64,000 nt of DNA from Chitinophaga polysaccharea (lineage in GTDB: Bacteria; Bacteroidota; Bacteroidia; Chitinophagales; Chitinophagaceae): positions 310,001 to 374,000 of the forward strand of contig NZ_VIWO01000001.1 in NCBI RefSeq assembly GCF_007829335.1, in the 5' to 3' direction. Below the pieces are notes generated by a model, which was not told where the DNA came from, ran no database searches, and worked only from the letters and a program-made list of their open reading frames with translations. A program made the position numbers and the translations under genes. Positions 15,616 to 26,168 of this stretch are shown here, piece after piece (position 1 is the stretch's first letter; every line of letters begins with the position of its first letter).

Positions 15616-16698
15616 TCAGAACAAACTTAGCTGGGCATTCGGCCGCCGAAACGCGTCTGTATTGAATTCGAAGCGTTCCTGGTTCATCCCGTTTTTCTTT
15701 GTATGAATTTTAAATTGCTGCTTAATCAAATCAGCAATATTGCCTGTTCCCCTCATCCTCCTGCCAAATTCGCTATCATTCACCGTTCCTCCGTGCATAC
15801 CTTCTATGTGATGCCATACCTTGTCGGCCCGGTCCGGGAAGTTTTTATAGAGCCAGTCATTGAAAATGATCTTCACCGCATCGTTGAGCCTTACCACCGT
15901 ATATCCGGCATACTTAGCACCATTGGCCGCAGACGCCTCCAGGAGCCGGGGAATTTCATGGTCGTTTAATCCTGGAATGATAGGCGCAGTCATAACGCCA
16001 ACGGGTATACCAACATCACTCAACTCCTTTACGATCTTTAAGCGCTGTGCTGCCGTAGTGGTACGGGGCTCCATTTTCTGGCGCAGATCCTCGTCAAGCG
16101 TGGTGATAGACACATATACGCAAACCAGGTTATCTTGTGCCAGCTGCTGCAACAGGTAACGGTCGCGCAGCACCAGCGAGTTTTTGGTGATGATTCCCAC
16201 CGGCTGTTTGTATTCCAGCGCTACCTCCAGCAGTTGCCGGGTAAGCCACATCTTACGCTCTACGGGTTGATAACAATCGGTATTGCCCGATAATGAAATC
16301 GGCTTAGGCACCCAGTTCTTATTATCCAGGAATTTCCGCAGCAGTTCCGGCGCATTATGCTTTACAATGATTTTCCGCTCAAAGTCAAGACCAGCGCTCA
16401 GTCCCCAGTACTGATGCGTATTACGTGCATAACAGTAAATACAACCATGTTCGCAGCCCTGGTAGGGATTCATGGAAAACCACATCCCCACATCCGGACT
16501 ATCCACTTTATTGACCAGCGTTTTCGCATGCTCTTCAAATACCTGGGTTGGTACATCTGCCTGCCACCACTCGTCAATACCTTCGGCGTGTTCCTGGGCA
16601 TATTCATCTGCCAGGAACCTGTTCTTAGGGTTTATCTGCGCACCCCGGCCTTTGTAATACTGAGGTGCAGATTCCCCTTCCTGGAATGGCAAAGTCAT
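15616..16698 (-). CDS. PA0069-family radical SAM protein
   Basis: This is a 360-residue radical SAM enzyme. The 4Fe-4S site is CEHGCIYCYAR, the CxxxCxxC pattern with an aromatic residue before the last Cys, preceded by MNPYQG. The family is related to spore photoproduct lyase-like proteins. It is common as a single gene, and its reaction is not established. The start codon lies inside the left arm of a 19-bp inverted repeat, which points to tight transcriptional control. The gene follows the MutS-like gene but is separated from it by the repeat. Confidence 0.85.
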   Translation of the reverse strand: MTLPFQEGESAPQYYKGRGAQINPKNRFLADEYAQEHAEGIDEWWQADVPTQVFEEHAKTLVNKVDSPDVGMWFSMNPYQGCEHGCIYCYARNTHQYWGLSAGLDFERKIIVKHNAPELLRKFLDNKNWVPKPISLSGNTDCYQPVERKMWLTRQLLEVALEYKQPVGIITKNSLVLRDRYLLQQLAQDNLVCVYVSITTLDEDLRQKMEPRTTTAAQRLKIVKELSDVGIPVGVMTAPIIPGLNDHEIPRLLEASAANGAKYAGYTVVRLNDAVKIIFNDWLYKNFPDRADKVWHHIEGMHGGTVNDSEFGRRMRGTGNIADLIKQQFKIHTKKNGMNQERFEFNTDAFRRPNAQLSLF

Positions 16699-16738
16699 AA
16701 CTAAATATTTTAGTAAAACTACTAAAATATTTAGTTAT
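16697..16738 (-). promoter_or_regulatory. 19-bp perfect inverted repeat over the radical SAM start (operator)
   Basis: Two arms of 19 bp with a 4-bp centre (AAAC) overlap the start codon. Each arm is itself a near palindrome of the form ACTAAA-ATA-TTTAGT, so the site looks like two adjacent binding sites for a dimeric repressor rather than an RNA hairpin. It is too AT-rich to be a terminator. Confidence 0.65.
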
Positions 16739-16764
16739 TCAAATAATTTGTTTTATGAGACCGC

Positions 16765-18552
16765 TTAAATAATGTCCATCTGCTTCATCAGGAAAGTAGC
16801 ATTCTTGTTACGGGCAATCCCTTCCTGGATACGGTAGTCGAAATACAGGTGATCGTCCTGGATGGTACTTTCGAAGCAATAGTTCCGGATCTGGCCAGGG
16901 TAACTATCTTCCAGGTGGCCCAGCTCCAGGTCATGTGTGGCAATCATTCCCAGGCAGTTAAACCGGAGAAAATGCTCAATCAGGCTGCGGGAGCCAGACA
17001 GCTTGTCTTCTGAGTTGGTCCCCTTCAGAATTTCGTCAAGCAGGATAAATACCCGTTCTCCGGCCTTCAGTTGGAGAATAATATGCTGCAGGCGCAGCAA
17101 CTCCGCCTGGAAATAGGAAGTATGACTGGCAATGGAATCCTTGATCCGCATAGATGTCATTAAACGCATGGGGGTAAACCGCATCTGCTCTGCACATACC
17201 GGCGCGCCGCACATAGCCAGCAGCAGGTTGGTGCCCACACTGCGTAAAAAGGTGCTCTTACCCGACATATTGGAACCGGTGATAATCAGAAAGCTATCTT
17301 TCTCCCCAACGGCCCCGTCATTTTTGACACAGTCGGAAGCCGGTATCAGCGGATGGCCCAGGGCAACAGCCTCCATTACACGCCCCTCAGGTTGAGGCGC
17401 AGGCCAGGTAAATTCCGGATGGTTATAGGCATAAGTGGCCAGGCTATTCCACACTTCCAGCCGGGTAACTACATCAAACCATTTAGTGATATGCAGGCGA
17501 TGTTTCAATTTCCAGCGTTCCAGGCGAAGGATACAGTGAAAGTCATACAGCATCACAGAATTCAATACTATTCCGACCAGCAGGTTCAAACGCTGATCAA
17601 AGGCCCCGCTTACACGTGATAACTGCCGCAAGGCCACATCGGCCTCCTGGGCTGTTTCCTGCTGTTGTAACAGTAACCGCGATGCGCCAAAGGAACCTTT
17701 CCTGACCAGTTGCAGTAAAACGGAGAACTTATCCAGTATTCTTTCTTTATGAGCCATCAACACATATTGCGACATAATTTTCTTCTGACTGGCCCCCAGT
17801 AATAACCAGTTAATCATGATCAATATCAGCAACGGGTAAAAGTGACCCGTCAGGATATTCACCACGATTGCACCCGCTACCAGCAACGGGCTTGCCCAGA
17901 TGGCCACTTTCACCAACCGGTTATTCAGAAACTGGATGGGCATCTCCAGCCAGGCGTAAATTTCCCGGCGATCGCTTTCTTCTTCTTTAGCCAGCAACGC
18001 GTTAGCGGTGAGCAGTTGCCGGAATTCCAATTCCGGCGCCAATACCTTCAATGCTTCCTGCGTATCAGTTATTGCTACAGTATCCTGTAACGGTTGCCGT
18101 AACGCCACTGCCAGCTCCTGTTTGCCCGACAGCGTTCCCGTACGGTTAATATGCTGATAAATAGAAGAAGGACCGAATACGTCCAGGTCACTGCTGAAAT
18201 CATGCTGGTCATTCACGAACTCATTACCGTTGTCGAACCCCGATTGCCCGGTGGTAACCAGCTCTTTCTCTTTCTGATTGAGATCCAATAAAGTATTGTA
18301 TAACTGTAGTCGTTGCTGCGACTTTGAATAACGTACCAGGAAAAAAACAAAAGCAACTAATCCGATGGCAGACAACACCAGCCAGGCGCCTTCCCAGCCA
18401 TTCCTGAAAAACAATACCACGCCCGACAGCGCTATAAGGAAGGCTGCCAGCCTGCACCAGGCCAGGGTAGATGTTAATCGCTTTTCCTTCCTGATGGCTT
18501 CCTGGAATTGTACAATTCTCTGCTGGTATATTGCTGCTACGGTTTTTGACAT
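16765..18552 (-). CDS. Membrane-tethered MutS-like ATPase
   Basis: This 595-residue protein has a C-terminal MutS ATPase: Walker A GSNMSGKSTF (about residues 428-437), an ST-rich loop SIASHTSYFQAEL, Walker B VFILLDEILKGTNS and a D-loop region. The N-terminal mismatch-recognition domain is missing. Instead there are two hydrophobic segments near residues 27-70 and two more near 215-255, so the protein is probably anchored in the inner membrane. Such proteins are frequent in Bacteroidota, and their role is unknown. Mismatch repair as such is unlikely. It precedes the radical SAM gene on the same strand. Confidence 0.85.
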   Translation of the reverse strand: MSKTVAAIYQQRIVQFQEAIRKEKRLTSTLAWCRLAAFLIALSGVVLFFRNGWEGAWLVLSAIGLVAFVFFLVRYSKSQQRLQLYNTLLDLNQKEKELVTTGQSGFDNGNEFVNDQHDFSSDLDVFGPSSIYQHINRTGTLSGKQELAVALRQPLQDTVAITDTQEALKVLAPELEFRQLLTANALLAKEEESDRREIYAWLEMPIQFLNNRLVKVAIWASPLLVAGAIVVNILTGHFYPLLILIMINWLLLGASQKKIMSQYVLMAHKERILDKFSVLLQLVRKGSFGASRLLLQQQETAQEADVALRQLSRVSGAFDQRLNLLVGIVLNSVMLYDFHCILRLERWKLKHRLHITKWFDVVTRLEVWNSLATYAYNHPEFTWPAPQPEGRVMEAVALGHPLIPASDCVKNDGAVGEKDSFLIITGSNMSGKSTFLRSVGTNLLLAMCGAPVCAEQMRFTPMRLMTSMRIKDSIASHTSYFQAELLRLQHIILQLKAGERVFILLDEILKGTNSEDKLSGSRSLIEHFLRFNCLGMIATHDLELGHLEDSYPGQIRNYCFESTIQDDHLYFDYRIQEGIARNKNATFLMKQMDII

Positions 18553-18564
18553 AGTATTACTAAT

Positions 18565-18626
18565 AAAAAACAGGGATTTTGAAGTTTACGTTCACAATTT
18601 ATTGAACATAAACCACAAAATCCCTG
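18565..18626 (-). terminator. Long-stem terminator after the GH125 gene
   Basis: An 11-bp CAGGGATTTTG helix continues after an internal loop into GTTTA/TAAAC and GTTCA/TGAAC helices, about 21 pairs in all. TTTTTTATTAG follows on the minus strand. Confidence 0.75.
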
Positions 18627-18647
18627 GTTTCAGTTGACCTGGATTAT

Positions 18648-20078
18648 TTAAGCATATTGTCTTTTCAGCAAATCAGGGTATTCCTGGCTCACTTTCAATA
18701 TCAGTTCACCAAATAAAGTATTTACCCAGGCAAACCATGGACGGGTAAATTTAGTTGGATCGTCCTTTTGATAAGATTCATGAATAAAACCAGTGTCGCC
18801 GTCCGTATTACGCAGGGTTTTAATGCAGCCGGCTATTTCTTCTTTATCATGGCTGGTCAGCGCTCTCATGATAATGCTCATTGGCCAGATATAGTCAATG
18901 CCGGTATGGGGACTACCTACACCATCACCGTATTTACCGCGGTAAAACCAGGGCTGGAAATTACTCCATACAAAGTGACGGGAAGCCTGGTATAGCGGAT
19001 CATCTACACCGGTATAACCCAGGTAAGGGATCGACAACAGGCTGGGAACATTGGTATCATCGAGGAACAAACGGTTGCCGAAGCCATCTACTTCAAAGCC
19101 GTACATCATGCCCAGTTTAGGGTGCTCCACAATAGCATGGGCCTTGATGGCGCGGTCAACTTCATCTGCAAGCGCCGTACACTCTGCCGCAAAGGTGTTG
19201 TCTTTATAAATAGTTTCACTGATTTCGGCCAGTTGACGCAGGGATACTACGGCAAACATATTGGACGGGATCAGGAATGGAAATACCGTAGCATCGTCCG
19301 ATGGGCGGAAAATAGATACGATTAGCCCCACTGGGGAAATGGGGTTCCCCCATCCGCCGTTGGCCACCGTATCTGATTGTACGGCCGATACCCGCTGGAA
19401 TTTGTAAGGACCTTTTCCTTCTTTACGCTGTTGCTCCTTGAACGTTTTCACGATCAGCTGGGCTGCCTGCTTGTATTTAGCATCGAATGGAGTATTGTCG
19501 CCACTGATCTTCCAGTAATTATAAGACAACCGTACCGGGTAACAGAGGGAGTCGATCTCCCATTTACGCTCATGCAGCTCTGGCTTCATCTGCGTAAGGT
19601 CTTTCTCCCATTCGCTGCCGGTAGGCCCTTCATTGAAAGCATTGGCATATGGATCAATCAGGATGCATTTAGTCTGACGGTTAATCACGCCCACCACCAT
19701 GTCTTTCAGCTTGGCGTCTTCCTTCACCAATGGCAGGTAAGGCCAAACCTGGGCGGAAGAATCGCGCAGCCACATGGCATTGATATCACCGGTAATCACG
19801 AAGGTATCTGGCTTACCATTGTCCATTTTAAAGCTCACCGTGGTATCGAGCGTATTAGGGAAGCAGTTTTCAAATAACCATCCCAATTTCGTATCTGCAA
19901 TCTGAGATTTCACCTTCACGATGGTCTTTTCCACGGCTTCACTGGTGAATTTCCGCTTTGCCAGTGGAGGGCGCTGGGAAGTATACCCCGCCCATCCAAA
20001 TACTGTTTTGGGCAGTCCCAGCCCAACAGCGCCTGCTACAAGTGCACTGTTTTTAAGAAAATCTCTCCTTGCAACCAT
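18648..20078 (-). CDS. GH125 exo-alpha-1,6-mannosidase-like glycoside hydrolase
   Basis: This is a 476-residue protein of glycoside hydrolase family 125, a metal-independent inverting mannosidase family with an (alpha/alpha)6 barrel. MWLRDSSAQVWPYL and the following LIDPYANAFNEGP are typical. The N terminus carries a twin-arginine-like signal (ARRDFLKNSALVAGAVGLGL), so it is exported. It would remove terminal mannose from host or plant glycans. There is no sugar-uptake (SusC/D) pair beside it. It ends at a strong terminator. Confidence 0.88.
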   Translation of the reverse strand: MVARRDFLKNSALVAGAVGLGLPKTVFGWAGYTSQRPPLAKRKFTSEAVEKTIVKVKSQIADTKLGWLFENCFPNTLDTTVSFKMDNGKPDTFVITGDINAMWLRDSSAQVWPYLPLVKEDAKLKDMVVGVINRQTKCILIDPYANAFNEGPTGSEWEKDLTQMKPELHERKWEIDSLCYPVRLSYNYWKISGDNTPFDAKYKQAAQLIVKTFKEQQRKEGKGPYKFQRVSAVQSDTVANGGWGNPISPVGLIVSIFRPSDDATVFPFLIPSNMFAVVSLRQLAEISETIYKDNTFAAECTALADEVDRAIKAHAIVEHPKLGMMYGFEVDGFGNRLFLDDTNVPSLLSIPYLGYTGVDDPLYQASRHFVWSNFQPWFYRGKYGDGVGSPHTGIDYIWPMSIIMRALTSHDKEEIAGCIKTLRNTDGDTGFIHESYQKDDPTKFTRPWFAWVNTLFGELILKVSQEYPDLLKRQYA

Positions 20079-20143
20079 AACGTTTTTTTGAATTTAGGAA
20101 GCCCTAAAATAGAAAAGTTTCCCGGATTTGCTTAATCGATTTA

Positions 20144-22573
20144 TCAATCGTCCTCTTCTTCCGCAGCCTGTAACTTCACAAAAGCACTTCTCCGGGGGGC
20201 TGGCATCACCGCATGTTCGCCATGGACGGCCTTCCACACCACTTCATTCAATTCCAGGTCCGGCACCCGGTCTTCATGCGCCAGGTCAAAATTAGCAGAA
20301 CGGCGGGCGCTTTCATTCCAGGCCATATTTCTTTCATGGATATCTACCTGGGCTGGCAATACTGTATAAGGCGCCAGATCAGGGGTGGCGGTAAACAGTT
20401 CCCACATAGGAGTGGCCGCCGCATCGTACTGGCTCATAGGAGGTAAACCCAGGATCAGCTCCATAGTGCGTAACATACCGGAAGTTGAGTACATATTATG
20501 GTTTACTGACTTTCTTTTTATATAGGGGCTGATAACATAGGCTGTGGAGCGATGTGCATCGATATGATCAGGACCATTTTGGGCATCATCTTCCAGGATA
20601 AAAATGGCGCTTTCCTTCCATATCTTACTATGGGAGATGTAATCCACCAGCTGCCCCACCGCCTGATCGTTGTCTGCCACAGCAGCATAAGGAGAATAAG
20701 CCCCTTTCCTCATGCCGCTGGTATGGTCATTGCCCAGGCGGATACTGTTAAAACGAGGCAGCGCATCGATAGCCAACAGGGAATCAAAATCATGTTGCCA
20801 TATCTGCTGACGGGCCACATCCTGGATACCCAGGTCGAAAGAAGGATAATCAGTACAGAAGTTATTTTCCAATGATTTTAACGATGCCTTACCTTTCCCT
20901 GCAAATTCTCCATAAGTACGGTAGCTGATACCCGCGCGGTGACAGTAGTCCCAGATAAATCCTTTTTTAGGATAAGCTATTTTCCGGCTGCCTTCGTAGT
21001 CATACGTACCACCACGGCCACCATAGCTGGTGGGCCAGGTTTTTTCCACATAGTCGGTAGCATAAGCGGCTGTGCTCCAGTTATGGCCATCGGCGCTTAC
21101 TTCTGCATCTACATAAAAATTATCCAGCAACACAAAATTCTTTACCAGGCTATGCTGGTTAGGGGTAATCCGGTCGGGGAAAATACACAGGCTGCTGTCG
21201 CCGTTTCCTGCTGCTATATCACCCAGAACCTGGTCGTAAGTACGGTTTTCTTTAATAATGTAGAAAACATATTTGATGGGAGAACTTTGTCCTGCTTCCC
21301 TGGGAATAGGGTTGCCAGTTTCTCCCGCAGCAATACGCTCTTTTTCTTTGTTGTAGGGAGTATTTTCATACACCAACCGCGACCAGCGGGCTAGCAGGGC
21401 ATCATCCGGTGTATTAAAAACTGACAGGGTACCTTTAAACAGTCCGCCAATATACTGTACAGGCCTGTCTTTCCGGGTATTCCCCTGGTGGGAGCCGCTT
21501 TCATCTTTTTTGCTGACAGGATTAGGACCATCGGGGTTGGCCATAGAAGTAAATCCCTTTCCATTGGCTACCCATAGCTTGCGTCCTATCATCCGCACGC
21601 AGGTGGGATACCAACCCACGGGAATAAAACCTTTGGAACGGCTTTTACCGGGATTGGATACATCAAACACAGCAAGACAGTTGTTGTCGGCATTAGCAAT
21701 ATATAATTGTTGATTGTTGGCAGATAAAGCCAGGCCATTTGTAGTAGAGCCGGTAGGCGCATCAGGGTACAGTGCTGTTTGCAGCGTTTCTATCACTTTC
21801 TGATCTGCTGTGCGGATCACCGATACAGCATTATCATTGGCATTAGCCACATACAGATATTTCCCATTGTCTGACAATATCATTTCATTAGGATGACTAC
21901 CTACAGCAATGGGGTGCTGTAATTTCTGTGCTTCCAGATCAAATACGGCCACTTCATCTTTGCCCCACAGGGAAATATACAGGCTACTTTTATCTTTAGA
22001 CAGGACTACCGTATAAGCTTCAGCGGACAAGGGAATACGGGTATTTACCTTATTCGTTTGCAGGTCGATAATATACAAACCATTATTTTCTTTTGTAACT
22101 ACGTATAGCCGTTTACGTGAGTAATCGGCCACCATGCCGGTAGGACATATTTTTTCCTTTGGCCAGCTCAAACCCAACCGGATACTGTCTGTTACCTGCA
22201 AATGATTATTATTGATGGAATATTGCCAGATCACATTATCATTGGCGCCGGATGCATACAGCTTCTGCTCATCTTTACTGAAAGCCAGTCCTAACCAGGC
22301 TTTAGGAATGATAACTTCATCCAGTTGCTGTTCTTTTTTCGCATCGAGCAGCTGGATGGTTTGCTTGCTTTGTCCATTATTGGTAACGGCTACATATTTC
22401 CCGGAAGGCGATACCACCATATTCAAGGGAAGATCGCCTAATGGCAGCGAATGCCCCACGGGGGTTAAAGACCAGCCATTAGGCAGCAACACGCGCTTTG
22501 CTACGGTGTCAGTTGATTGCCCGTTTACCTGCAAGGCGGCCAGCAACAGCGCGCCCCAACATAATTTTTTCAT
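20144..22573 (-). CDS. YncE-type beta-propeller fused to a phosphoesterase domain
   Basis: This 809-residue exported protein has a signal peptide (LCWGALLLAALQVNG). Residues about 30-370 form a beta-propeller of repeated blades with motifs such as LYVANANDNAVSVI and LYIANADNNCLAVF. Residues about 420-790 form an alkaline phosphatase-like/phosphoesterase domain (FYIIKENRTYDQVLGD, DGHNWSTAAY, FILEDDAQNGPDHIDAHR). The second domain resembles phospholipase C-type phosphoesterases. The substrate is unknown. The architecture is common in Bacteroidota and Acidobacteriota. The stop lies close behind the GH125 start region. Confidence 0.88.
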   Translation of the reverse strand: MKKLCWGALLLAALQVNGQSTDTVAKRVLLPNGWSLTPVGHSLPLGDLPLNMVVSPSGKYVAVTNNGQSKQTIQLLDAKKEQQLDEVIIPKAWLGLAFSKDEQKLYASGANDNVIWQYSINNNHLQVTDSIRLGLSWPKEKICPTGMVADYSRKRLYVVTKENNGLYIIDLQTNKVNTRIPLSAEAYTVVLSKDKSSLYISLWGKDEVAVFDLEAQKLQHPIAVGSHPNEMILSDNGKYLYVANANDNAVSVIRTADQKVIETLQTALYPDAPTGSTTNGLALSANNQQLYIANADNNCLAVFDVSNPGKSRSKGFIPVGWYPTCVRMIGRKLWVANGKGFTSMANPDGPNPVSKKDESGSHQGNTRKDRPVQYIGGLFKGTLSVFNTPDDALLARWSRLVYENTPYNKEKERIAAGETGNPIPREAGQSSPIKYVFYIIKENRTYDQVLGDIAAGNGDSSLCIFPDRITPNQHSLVKNFVLLDNFYVDAEVSADGHNWSTAAYATDYVEKTWPTSYGGRGGTYDYEGSRKIAYPKKGFIWDYCHRAGISYRTYGEFAGKGKASLKSLENNFCTDYPSFDLGIQDVARQQIWQHDFDSLLAIDALPRFNSIRLGNDHTSGMRKGAYSPYAAVADNDQAVGQLVDYISHSKIWKESAIFILEDDAQNGPDHIDAHRSTAYVISPYIKRKSVNHNMYSTSGMLRTMELILGLPPMSQYDAAATPMWELFTATPDLAPYTVLPAQVDIHERNMAWNESARRSANFDLAHEDRVPDLELNEVVWKAVHGEHAVMPAPRRSAFVKLQAAEEEDD

Positions 22574-22680
22574 AGCGATTTCAATAAGTGAAGCGGTAAA
22601 AATAAAATGAACAGCCGGGTCGTCGTCCTGTCTTGCCCAAACGTAATACTAAGATAATATAGGGCAAAAAGCTGAAAATA

Positions 22681-22750
22681 TAAAGCGACTAAGGCGAATA
22701 ACTTCAATGATTGGGAAAAATCACTGAAGTTATTCGCCTTAGTCGCTTTA
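22681..22750 (-). terminator. Very long hairpin after icmF
   Basis: A perfect 26-bp stem (22681-22706 with 22725-22750) is extended by one wobble pair and five more pairs, leaving a 6-nt loop. It lies just past the icmF stop, between two minus-strand genes, and probably ends the icmF transcript. Its flanks resemble those of the hairpin at 46405-46487. Confidence 0.7.
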
Positions 22751-22766
22751 TGCTTTATATGTTTTC

Positions 22767-25700
22767 TTACATGTTCCTTCTGTACTGCCCTCCTACTTCA
22801 TATAGGGCATGGGTAATCTGGCCGAGGGAACAGTGCTTCACTGTTTCCATTAGTTCGGCAAAGAGATTTCCATTGTTTACAGCTACTTGTTGCAGATGCT
22901 TCAGGGCTGCTTCACTCTTATGTTCATGCCTGCGCTGGAAGGCCTCCAGGGTGTGGATCTGGAACTCTTTTTCTTCGGTAGTAGAGCGGATTACTTCTGC
23001 CGGGATAATGGTGGGCGAGCCATTTTTATTCAGGAAAGTATTTACCCCCACTATGGGGAATTCGCCGGTATGCTTCAACGACTCGTAGTACAGGCTTTCT
23101 TCCTGTATTTTATTCCGTTGATACATTCTTTCCATGGCGCCTAAAACGCCGCCACGTTCGGTAATACGGTTAAACTCCGCCAGCACAGCTTCTTCCACCA
23201 GTTCGGTCAGTTCTTCAATGAAGAAAGAACCTTGCACGGGGTTTTCATTTTTAGCAGTACCCAGTTCCCGGTTGATGATCAGCTGAATAGCCATTGCCCT
23301 TCTCACGCTCTCTTCTGTAGGAGTAGTAATGGCTTCATCGTACGCGTTGGTATGCAGCGAATTACAGTTATCGTAGATAGCGTACAATGCCTGCAGCGTA
23401 GTACGGATATCGTTAAAATCGATTTCTTGTGCGTGTAAACTGCGACCGGAAGTCTGGATATGATATTTCAGTTTCTGGGAACGGTCGTTGCCTTTGTATT
23501 TATACTTAATGGCTTTGGCCCAGATACGGCGGGCTACACGGCCTATCACCGCATATTCAGGGTCCATACCGTTGCTGAAGAAAAACGACAGGTTAGGCGC
23601 AAAGTCATCGATATTCATGCCCCTGCTCAGGTAGTATTCTACATAGGTAAATCCATTGGCCAGCGTAAATGCAAGCTGGGTAATGGGATTGGCACCTGCT
23701 TCTGCAATATGGTAACCTGAAATACTTACAGAGTAGAAGTTACGTACTTTCTGGGTAATGAAATATTCCTGCACGTCGCCCATCAGCTTCAAAGCAAATT
23801 CGGTAGAGAAGATGCAGGTATTCTGTGCCTGGTCTTCTTTCAGGATATCTGCCTGTACGGTACCACGTACCGTACTGAGGGCATGGGCTTTAATTTTCTC
23901 ATATACTTCCCTATCCAGCACTTCTTCTCCCGAAATACCCAACAGCTGCAGGCCCAGGCCATCATTGCCGGCAGGCAGATCGCCGTTGTAATGTGGCAGT
24001 GGATGGTCTTTGAACTTTTGGGTTATCAGGGATTTCACTTTTTCAGTCAGTCCCTGTTCCTTGATATATTTCTCGCATTGCTGATCAATGGCGGCATTCA
24101 TGAAAAATGCCAGCAGTATAGGCGCGGGGCCATTGATGGTCATGGATACCGAAGTTTTGGGATCACAGAGATCAAAACCACTGTATAGTTTTTTAGCATC
24201 ATCCACCGTGGCGATGCTTACGCCGGAGTTCCCCACTTTACCATAGATATCGGGTCTTACCGCAGGATCTTCCCCGTACAGTGTAACGCTGTCGAACGCG
24301 GTAGACAGGCGCTTTGCCGGCTGGTCGAGTGATACGTAGTGGAAACGTTTATTCGTCCTTTCCGGACCACCTTCCCCGGCAAACATACGGGTAGGATCTT
24401 CTCCTTCCCTTTTCAGCGGGAATACGCCGGCGGCGTAGGGGAATTCTCCCGGCAGATTTTCTGTGAGCTGCCAGCGAAGAATATCGCCCCAGTCGTTGTA
24501 TTTGGGCAGACTTACCTTGGGAATCCGGCTATGGCTCAGGCTTTTGGAATACAGGGGAAGTTTGATCACTTTATCCCTTACCTGGAATTCATAAAAATCG
24601 GCGGTGTATTTTTTCACCAGGGCAGGCCATTCTTCTAGCAGTTTTTTACATTCCGGGTGCAGGGCCTTTTCCAGGTGCACTTTGATATCAGCCAGGGCAG
24701 CGGCCTGCGAAGGTTGCAGGGCAGCCACACCGGTTACCTGGTACAATTGGGTAGCCAGTTTGCATTGTTCGTTTACCCAGCTGCCATAGTCCCCAATGGC
24801 TTCGGCAATTTCGGCGAGGTAGCGCACGCGGGCCGGCGGTATGATCTGCGATTTAGTGGCAGTAGATTTAATGCTTTCATGTAGCATAGGACCGAAGCTG
24901 ATACCGGCTTTTTCCGTTACCTTCTCCATTACTTTTTCATAGAGCAGGTTAATACCGGCATCGTTGAACTGGGAGGCAATAGAGCCTACCACTGGCAGTT
25001 CTTCTTCCTTCGCGTTCCAGAGGTTATGATTGCGTTTATATTGCTTACGTACATCGTGCAGGGCATCGAGTGCGCCGGCTTTATCAAATTTATTGATGGC
25101 GATCACATCAGCATAGTCGAGCATATTGATTTTCTCCAGCTGGGAAGCGGCGCCATATTCCGGTGTCATTACATACAGGGATACATCGCAGTAGTCAGTG
25201 ATAGCGGTATCGCTCTGGCCGATACCCGATGTTTCGAGGATGATAAAGTCGTAGGCGGCCAGTTTACAGATGTCGATGGCTTCCTGTATATGTTCGCTGA
25301 TGGCTTTATCGCTTTCGCGGGTAGCGAGGGAGCGCATATAGGCACGCGGGTGATGGATGGAGTTCATCCGGATACGGTCGCCCAGCAGGGCGCCACCCGT
25401 TTTCTTTTTAGAAGGATCTACTGAAATAACCGCAACAGTTTTATCGGTAGTATGATTCAGGAAGCGGCGTACCAGTTCATCGGTCACGCTGCTTTTACCC
25501 GCACCACCGGTGCCGGTAATACCCAGTACCGGCGATTTTTCGGGTTCTCCTGAGGTAGATGTAATCCGTGCGCCAGCTGCTTCATCTACGGTTACCGCCG
25601 CGCGGGCTTTTTGTCCGCTGAGTAATGCTACCGGGATATCGTTTTCTGCCAGGCTGATAGCGCGGGCAATAATTTTCGGGTTCTTATCTTTCCGGAGCTG

Positions 25701-26168
25701 CGGGATGTCTTCTACATTGCTGCCGGCGGGCAAAGGTTTAATGGCTATATCACATTGCTGGATCAGGTCTTCGATCATGCCTTCAAGACCCATTTGCCGG
25801 CCATCATCGGGTGAGTAGAGGCGTGCAATACCATAGGCATGCAACTCTTCTATTTCCACGGGGAGAATAGTACCACCGCCACCTCCAAATATTTTTATAT
25901 GTCCGCAGCCTTTTTGCTGGAGCAGGTCATACATATATTTAAAAAACTCCACATGACCGCCTTGATAGGAAGTCACGGCTATGCCCTGTGCATCTTCCTG
26001 TATGGCACAGTCAACGATTTCCGCAGCAGAGCGGTTATGTCCGAGGTGAATTACCTCGGCGCCCTTTGCCTGCATAATGCGCCGCATAATGTTAATAGCG
26101 GCATCATGGCCGTCGAATAAAGCGGCCGCCGTTACAATGCGCACCTTATTTTGTGGTGTATAAGACAT
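22767..26168 (-). CDS. icmF: Fused isobutyryl-CoA mutase IcmF
   Basis: This is a 1133-residue fusion. Residues 1-145 form a cobalamin-binding domain with the B12-ligand histidine in DGHDAA (His21). Residues about 210-430 are a MeaB-like G-protein chaperone with P-loop GTGGAGKSS (219-227) and NKFD. Residues about 560-1090 are the (beta/alpha)8 mutase domain. IcmF interconverts isobutyryl-CoA and n-butyryl-CoA (also pivalyl/isovaleryl-CoA in some bacteria), using adenosylcobalamin and GTP for cofactor loading. It is monocistronic, with a terminator-like hairpin in its leader. Substrate preference cannot be read by eye. Confidence 0.93.
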   Translation of the reverse strand: MSYTPQNKVRIVTAAALFDGHDAAINIMRRIMQAKGAEVIHLGHNRSAAEIVDCAIQEDAQGIAVTSYQGGHVEFFKYMYDLLQQKGCGHIKIFGGGGGTILPVEIEELHAYGIARLYSPDDGRQMGLEGMIEDLIQQCDIAIKPLPAGSNVEDIPQLRKDKNPKIIARAISLAENDIPVALLSGQKARAAVTVDEAAGARITSTSGEPEKSPVLGITGTGGAGKSSVTDELVRRFLNHTTDKTVAVISVDPSKKKTGGALLGDRIRMNSIHHPRAYMRSLATRESDKAISEHIQEAIDICKLAAYDFIILETSGIGQSDTAITDYCDVSLYVMTPEYGAASQLEKINMLDYADVIAINKFDKAGALDALHDVRKQYKRNHNLWNAKEEELPVVGSIASQFNDAGINLLYEKVMEKVTEKAGISFGPMLHESIKSTATKSQIIPPARVRYLAEIAEAIGDYGSWVNEQCKLATQLYQVTGVAALQPSQAAALADIKVHLEKALHPECKKLLEEWPALVKKYTADFYEFQVRDKVIKLPLYSKSLSHSRIPKVSLPKYNDWGDILRWQLTENLPGEFPYAAGVFPLKREGEDPTRMFAGEGGPERTNKRFHYVSLDQPAKRLSTAFDSVTLYGEDPAVRPDIYGKVGNSGVSIATVDDAKKLYSGFDLCDPKTSVSMTINGPAPILLAFFMNAAIDQQCEKYIKEQGLTEKVKSLITQKFKDHPLPHYNGDLPAGNDGLGLQLLGISGEEVLDREVYEKIKAHALSTVRGTVQADILKEDQAQNTCIFSTEFALKLMGDVQEYFITQKVRNFYSVSISGYHIAEAGANPITQLAFTLANGFTYVEYYLSRGMNIDDFAPNLSFFFSNGMDPEYAVIGRVARRIWAKAIKYKYKGNDRSQKLKYHIQTSGRSLHAQEIDFNDIRTTLQALYAIYDNCNSLHTNAYDEAITTPTEESVRRAMAIQLIINRELGTAKNENPVQGSFFIEELTELVEEAVLAEFNRITERGGVLGAMERMYQRNKIQEESLYYESLKHTGEFPIVGVNTFLNKNGSPTIIPAEVIRSTTEEKEFQIHTLEAFQRRHEHKSEAALKHLQQVAVNNGNLFAELMETVKHCSLGQITHALYEVGGQYRRNM

